Source: Bugulina stolonifera
Taxonomy: Eukaryota > Bryozoa > Gymnolaemata > Cheilostomatida > Bugulidae
Assembly (NCBI GenBank): GCA_935421135.1
Contig: OW285188.1
Coordinates: 2,811,001-2,875,000 of the forward strand
Direction: 5' to 3'
DNA: 64,000 bases
Shown: positions 58,027-64,000 of the stretch, piece by piece
How positions within the stretch are numbered: the first letter of the stretch is position 1
Layout: each line of letters opens with the position of its first letter
Translations under genes and position numbers: made by a program
Notes under the pieces: model-generated
Seen by the model: only the letters and a program-made list of their open reading frames with translations
Told to the model about the DNA's origin: nothing
Databases searched by the model: none

Positions 58027-59499
58027 TAAGGAAGTCTCTTCTTACTCCTTGCTTCTGAGACTGATAGAAAAAGAATACAGTATGTATGTACATTATTTAT
58101 GTAAATTTCAAACTCTACAATATTTATATTATCAAAATACACTGCTGTGTAAGCAGTATCAATGTATCCTCAAAGTTTCTATATATATAGGGCTAGATAC
58201 AAACTTGGGTATCATTTTGAATGTCGCCATTGACATCTTTAAATTGTCATCGAACACTTCAGTGATTGCAAAACCAAAACATTTGGTCTAGAGGTCAACA
58301 GCAATACGCGACACGTGCTTCGAGCAAAGCTACAGCCAAGACTAGTCCAGATTTTTACATTATTTGAAAACTACTCCAGTTTCCAGGTATATACACTTAA
58401 ATAGGATGAAACCAAAATATAGCGTGTAGAACCATGACTGTATTTTGTCCACAACTGGGGTAGCTTCTGTTATAGATAAATATTACATCATAGCTCGTAA
58501 ATCAAAATGCAAACGAATTAAGCGGAAATCCTTGGTATTTAATTGACCAATAACCTGACATTACACTACTGACCAATTAGCAACTGCGTAAACGTGTAAA
58601 GTAATCCGCCAGATGAACGATTCCATATTCATGTTGTTTACCATAGTAACTGTCAGTGGATAATCAGGGTTTTTATTTTTCCATTTCGGTATCGGCTGTG
58701 CATGCATGTTGTGGACTGTGGTTTGCCTTTGATACATAATATTATGATTATGGCCTAGGTTTGTCTCATTGTTTAGGCTTACTAATTACTAATTAATAGT
58801 AATAGTTGAGTTTTTCATTATTCTTATAATAATAATTGAAATTAAATTTAATTAATAGAATATTATAATTATTATAATAATATAAAATTAATTAATTAGT
58901 TAACTAATTAACTCTGCATCATGAGGTTCACTAGTTAGTCTTAGCGCATAGCAAAATTTTTAGCTAAAGTTAGATGTTAATCCGGTACATTTTAATGCAC
59001 CTCTGAGCCAATGCAGAAAAAGAGTGCTTCCTTTTATTGTTATACATAATACTACTCATTGTAGAATAAATAATTGGTACAGTTCAGTTTTCATTCAAGA
59101 GACTGCTGTTTTGAATTGGGGCTGCAGCATTTTAGCATAGAATCTTCAGCAAGCTTGCCCAAGTTTGCTCAGTTTTGTTTGGATCAGGGCTTAAAATGAT
59201 CAAGCCCTCGTGTAAAAATTCAATCAGATGAGTCAGCAGTACTGACTGACGATGTCAGCTAATGGTTCACCCAAAGTGTTCTACTACAGAGTAGGGTTTT
59301 ATTCATTATTATATAATGACACAGATGAAACATAGTCATAGTCATAGAATTATTATAGTGGTAATGCGCAATGCACTTTGCTAGTATTAGCATACCTGCA
59401 TTTCTTAACCGTGTAAACAAGCTGCCTATGGCACTGTTATCATTACACATTATTCTTGTTTTCTAGAGCTGTGACTGTTGGCCATCATAAGAGTAAAGA
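58027..59499. other. Upstream region of the SWEET gene
   Basis: AT-rich, with a dense ataattaat stretch at 58790-58915. No gene was seen; promoter elements could not be identified with confidence. Confidence 0.5.
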
Positions 59500-62400
59500 A
59501 TGGATGGATCAACTCTAGACATGCTAGGCCTAGCTATTCAGGTGATTGCTGTGTGTAACATAGGATCAGCTCTGTAAGTCAGCCCAACTACATAACCATA
59601 TAAATGTAGTCTGAGTGTTTGTTAATCAACTATTGGTAGTTTGTTGGTTGATGTATTATAATGGTGAAGAGAAGGAGAATTTGCCTGCATGTACATGTAC
59701 ATGTCACCTTGTCCTGTCTAACATGACATACAAGTATTGTGCACCCTAATATATATATATATAATATATAGCTATTGTATTGTATTAGGTATAGTATTAT
59801 ATTAGTAGGTATTGTATTGTATTGTGTTATATTATAGAATGTATACTATATTGTACATTGTATGTTGTTATAGACCAGCTTCATTCACACTTTGGAAAAC
59901 AGGTAATACAGAGGGATGGCCTACTCTCTTCTTCATAATAGGATTATGTGGGTGAGTTGTCTGCCACAGTCAACTACTGTATATTACTACATGTATATAT
60001 AGCTGATGTGTGGTGTCAATATAATAGTACACTGCACAGTACCAGTGTATTATATACTCCTGGTATGGGCCTATGGGGTAAGGAGGGGTGAACTGATTGT
60101 ATTATAATTATCTCAGACAGTTTTAATGAAAAACAGACAGACATAGAGACACACCCTCTGTTCTGCCACGTATAGAGTTACAATGGCACATGCAGCTTAT
60201 ATTGGAATACTCTTACAGTATCATTGTAGTCTAGCTGTTGTCATGGAGCTATTATGTATTATGTTATATTAGTGCTGCATGGTGTTTCGGTGTCATTCAG
60301 TTTTTTTTCTTTCGGTTCAAAAACCGCCAAAATTTGAAATGTGAACCGACACCGAATGCGGCGGTGCGGTTCTATTCAGTTTTAAAAGTCAAACCGCGCC
60401 TGGCCTCTTAGCGCACCCACTTCCGATAATGGCTGGCGTCAAAAACACGTGAATTCATGTTATGCTTCTTTCAATCCTTACAATTCGATGCCATCCTTAG
60501 AATTTAGACTTAGCTGCAGCCATAATATTATCACCCAGTGGTTATTTATCGTAGTTTCACTCAATTATAGCAGTTACGATTGCATATTATTATAAATAAT
60601 AAATATTTAATAATTGTTAACTATTAAACGAAATGAAAATGGCTGCCATTTTAGTGCTTGTTTCATTACTTACAATTCAATGTCATCCTTGGGATACAGA
60701 CTTAGCTGCAGCCATCAATGTCACCCAGTAAGGGTTTACTGTAGTTTTCATTCGATTCTAGTAGTCAAACTTGCATATTGTTATAAATAATTAATATTTG
60801 ATTATTGCAAATTATTGAACAAAGTGAAAATGGCGGCCAGTTCCGGTAATGGCTGAAACTACGAACACGTGAATTTATGTTATGCATCTTTCAATCTTTG
60901 TAAACCGATGTCATCCTTTGAATAAAGACTTAGCTACAGCCATCATTGTCACCCAGCGATTATTTACTTTAGTTTCACTCAATTTTAGTTGTCATACTTG
61001 CATATTATTATAGATAATTGGCATTGCAATTTATTAGAGAAAATTAAAAATGGTCGCCATTACAGCTTAAAAGCGGGGTGTGACAACTCCCAACATTGAG
61101 TGTTTAATTTCCGGTTCGGTGTTTTTTCATGAATTAAAAAAACTGAATTAAACCAAGGGTGAGAAGACAACTTCGGTTTCATTCAGTTTTTTAGAAAAAT
61201 TAGCAAAAAACTGAATGGACATGCAAATAAAAACCACCCAGCACTATGTTATATACAATGTATTATCAGAACTCTGTATAGTGCACAACACATGTCTTGC
61301 CGCAGTCATGCTGTGTCCCTATACATATCTATCATCTGCTCTGATACAGGGTGAAGAAACATTTCAAAACTTTTCGTTAGAAACAGGACTCTCCGAAAAT
61401 TTTCGCTTGAGGTTTGGGGTTGGAACGTTTTCGGAATGTCCTTTTCCTAACTGAAATTTTCGAACAGTCGCAAATTCCTGATACAGCATGTGCAATGAGT
61501 TGTGTGTAGGTTTATATAAGTATGCTTATATAGCCCTGTGCTATCTGTAACTCTCCTAAACTTTTCGAGGTATTAAGGCTTTAAATTATCATCCTTGACC
61601 TTTCCCATAGGCATATCTGACATGTACATACAGGTATATGTGTGTAACGTGTGTAACGTGTGTAACGCTTGTAGGCTACATATCAGTTAGTGCGTCAGAA
61701 ACCTATGTATCGCCCCTATTGTACTATCTACCCTTTTGTTATAGATTGTCAGCAACAATTGGTATTCGACATATAGGCTACATGTTGTATATACATGTAC
61801 AGACATATATACATACATTAGTAGATATACATTGTAGAATATGATATGATATATAGCTTGCTTTGTGCACATCTGTATAGCCATTCTCCACCACACCACT
61901 ATACTTTCTACAGCCTGTAGTATAAGATTAATTGATATATAATCTGATACTCCTGACGGTTTCAGGTGATTAGTGGTTGTAAGTGTTAGCTCATATGTGC
62001 ATATAGTCCTGTCCATTGGAATGTGTTGTATACGTGTTACACTTACTCTATTGTAGTACATTGGCTGTATCTGTACAACCGCAGGTGTTATATACTTGTA
62101 TTACAGTATGTCACTGTGTGTATTATAACTCAAGTGTCTGTAACATAGACCTACTGTATCCCAAGACACACATACATACATATATGTATCTTTATCAACA
62201 GCTTCAGTGTGACTTGTAGTTGTCCTCCCTTAGTACTAGTACTTCCTCCTCAGTACTAGTACTTCCTCCTCAGTAATAGTACTCTCTCCTCAGTACTAAC
62301 ACTCTCTCCTCAGTACTCGTTGCCATTCATTGTTCTGTGTTCTCACATTGCCTAACATATACACATTCATGTAGTATATTATATTTACTATTATTACTCC

Positions 62401-63575
62401 TCTTCTGCACAGGGGGCGCAATTCCTATCTATCTGTATATATGCTGCTTATAGCACGATATTCCTAGATGTACTATAACTGATGTTTTTTGGCTATAACT
62501 ACACAGGGGTCTAGGGATGCTGGGCTATGGTATATTGGCTGATAACTTCACAGTGAAACTTACCTGTGGACTTACAGTGGCTGCCAACATTTACTATATT
62601 CTCACTTTCTTCATTCTTGCAGATAAGAAGGTATGTGATGTGATATACAGTGTACATGTTACCTACTGTACAGTGTACATGTTACCTACTGTACAGTGTA
62701 CATGTCACCTACTGTACAGTGTACATGTTACCTACCGTACAGTGTACATGTTACCTACTGTACAGTGTACATGTTACCTACTGCACAGTGTACATGTTAC
62801 CTACTGTACAGTGTACATGTTACCTACTGTACAGTGTACATGTTACCTACTGTATACATGGTACAGAATGTCCAGTTTGTAATCTGTAGTAGGCCTACAT
62901 CGGATTGCATTGCACCACGTGGATGGAGGTCTGTGGGTAGTAATTTGTACTATTACCTGGGGACACTATGCTATGACTTTGTGTGGCAGAGATGGCATAC
63001 CTGACAGTAACAGCCCTACAATGTATATCATTATTATATGCTACAGAGTACAGAGTTTGGTTACCTAACAGTAGCAGCCCTATACCTTGCAGCTCTAGCT
63101 GGAGGGTACATGTCTTATGATCCGAGTCAGATGGAGGAGAGGAAGAAGCTGATTGGTTCTGCCTCCACCATCGTATTCTCTCTCATGAATGCATCGACAG
63201 TGCTGGACGTGGCAAGTGTTCACACTAGCTAGTTGTAGACATATGGTTGATAATATATCATTGGCAAGTGTATGTATGCTTTTAGTATGCTTGATATAAT
63301 ATATCAAGCATACTAAAAGCATACATTTTTATCATACATTGTAGAACCTATTAACTGTCAGTATTATTTTTAATAGTATGGTTATGGACTCATTAGTCCC
63401 CATTGTATGTTTCTAGAGATACAAATAAAATGTTTAATGCCTCTGGTTCAACCTTCAGGTTGATTCTGTACAGAAAAAGACTATAGCGTTTGACCTAACC
63501 ATGCTGGCATTTGGAATGGCCAATTCTGGTCTTTGGGTTATCTATGGATATATTCTTAATGATTTCTTTCTTTAT
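59500..63575 (+). CDS. SLC50A1: SWEET/SLC50 sugar transporter (3' end outside the window)
   Basis: SWEETs are seven-helix uniporters for glucose or sucrose made of two MtN3/saliva three-helix repeats. Five exons fit: 59500-59573, 59874-59951, 62507-62630, 63047-63211 and 63459-63575, giving 186 residues with consistent phases. The first repeat is recognisable by FTLWKTGNTEGWPTLFFIIG (exon 2), the conserved interior of helices 1-2, then LGYGILADNFTVK and the helix NIYYILTFFI (exon 3). The second repeat is STIVFSLMNASTVLDV, then the KKTIAFDLTMLAFG segment and LWVIYGYILNDFFLY. The final helix and tail should lie past position 64000. Exon 4 ends with a GC donor (gtg|gcaagt); exons 1, 2, 3 and 5 have GT donors. 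Intron 2 holds a hAT-type MITE, intron 3 a 23-bp minisatellite, and intron 4 a perfect long palindrome. Assignment to animal SLC50A1 is by family. Confidence 0.87.
60270..61246. mobile_element. hAT-type MITE in SWEET intron 2 with perfect 8-bp TSD
   Basis: Ends tagtgctgcatggt and accacccagcacta are inverted (tagtgctg core). The TSD tgttatat is at 60262-60269 and 61247-61254. cattcagttttttt is also mirrored near both ends. The interior has three diverged tandem copies of a segment of about 190 bp (…atgttatgcatctttcaatc…, gacttagctgcagccat). No coding capacity. Confidence 0.9.
62640..62860 (+). repeat. 23-bp minisatellite in SWEET intron 3, about 10 copies
   Basis: The unit is acagtgtacatgttacctac plus tgt, beginning a few bases after the exon 3 donor. 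It is open in three frames because of periodicity. Confidence 0.95.
63272..63326. repeat. Perfect 55-nt palindrome (27-bp arms) in SWEET intron 4
   Basis: The arm begins atgtatgcttttagtatgct and its exact inverse follows after a single central base at 63299. It can form a cruciform or a near-perfect RNA hairpin. Confidence 0.95.
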
Positions 63576-64000
63576 GTAAGTTAAGTTTTATTTTACATGT
63601 GCATCGCTTACCCGTACAGTACATATAATACATTGTATGATACCGTTTGCTACTTTTTTCCATGTTGAATTGAATCTAAGATGATTTTTGGCTTATTTGA
63701 AGAGTTGTTCCCTCTCAGTTTCTTATCTTGGTGGAGGCTGCAACTCCCAGGTTGCCTCAATAATATAACGTTCCCACTGTACAGTGTATATGCTATGATT
63801 GTAATTATTGTAAGAAGCTAAACTTTATTTGACTTAATTAATTGCAATGGGTACACAATGTAGCTTATACTAAAATTAAGGATGAATAACATCAAATAAA
63901 AATAAAACCTCATTGGTGAGGTCTACAGATATTATTTTAATACAGCACAATATACCTTTTAAAGATGGAATTGGGTATTAGTAGTATATGGATACATATA
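63576..64000. other. SWEET intron 5, open at the window edge
   Basis: Starts with gtaagt. No further exon recognised before the end of the window. Confidence 0.6.

Noticed and set aside
62517..63004. Open frames continuing from SWEET exon 3
   Set aside because: Beyond the gtatgt donor at 62631 they only read the 23-bp minisatellite.

Overview
The window is nuclear DNA of an animal, most likely a sponge or another early-branching marine invertebrate. It is AT-rich, with short spliced exons, many minisatellites and dense transposon remnants. This placement is an inference from protein families, intron structure and repeat style; no species marker was recognised.

Four host genes can be supported by spliced exons. 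(1) The last two exons of a ceramide synthase (+, 6353-8574). (2) A complete 153-residue ORMDL gene (-, 10290-12306). (3) A complete 416-residue QTRT2, the accessory subunit of tRNA-guanine (queuine) transglycosylase (-, 22241-27615). (4) A SWEET/SLC50 sugar transporter (+, 59500 to beyond 63575; the last exon lies outside the window). A possible single-pass membrane protein lies at 17723-18085. Ceramide synthase and ORMDL are convergent neighbours, and both belong to sphingolipid metabolism: one makes ceramide, and the other restrains serine palmitoyltransferase in response to ceramide.

The left edge (139-4664) carries a spliced protein-primed type B DNA polymerase gene with N-terminal zinc fingers, of the kind found in Polinton/Maverick or adintovirus-like elements. 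It appears to lie in a ceramide synthase intron and is followed by a very GC-rich block (about 4970-6050).

The middle (28.9-54.2 kb) is a transposon graveyard. It holds a 5'-truncated R2 retrotransposon still flanked on both sides by 28S rRNA sequence at the classic R2 site. It also holds hAT, piggyBac and Tc1/mariner transposase pseudogenes, a second R2-like element with zinc finger, reverse transcriptase and restriction-like endonuclease, a further DDE-like relic, and a PHD/APE-type LINE split by a 2.16-kb hAT-type element with an 8-bp target duplication. At 55.5-58.0 kb a mariner sits inside a hAT-type element that sits inside another hAT-type element, each with its own target-site duplication. 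More small terminal-inverted-repeat elements and tRNA-derived SINEs lie in introns and intergenic DNA.

No CRISPR arrays, functional tRNA genes or prokaryotic operons were seen. Exon boundaries were read by eye from splice consensus, reading phase and family conservation.
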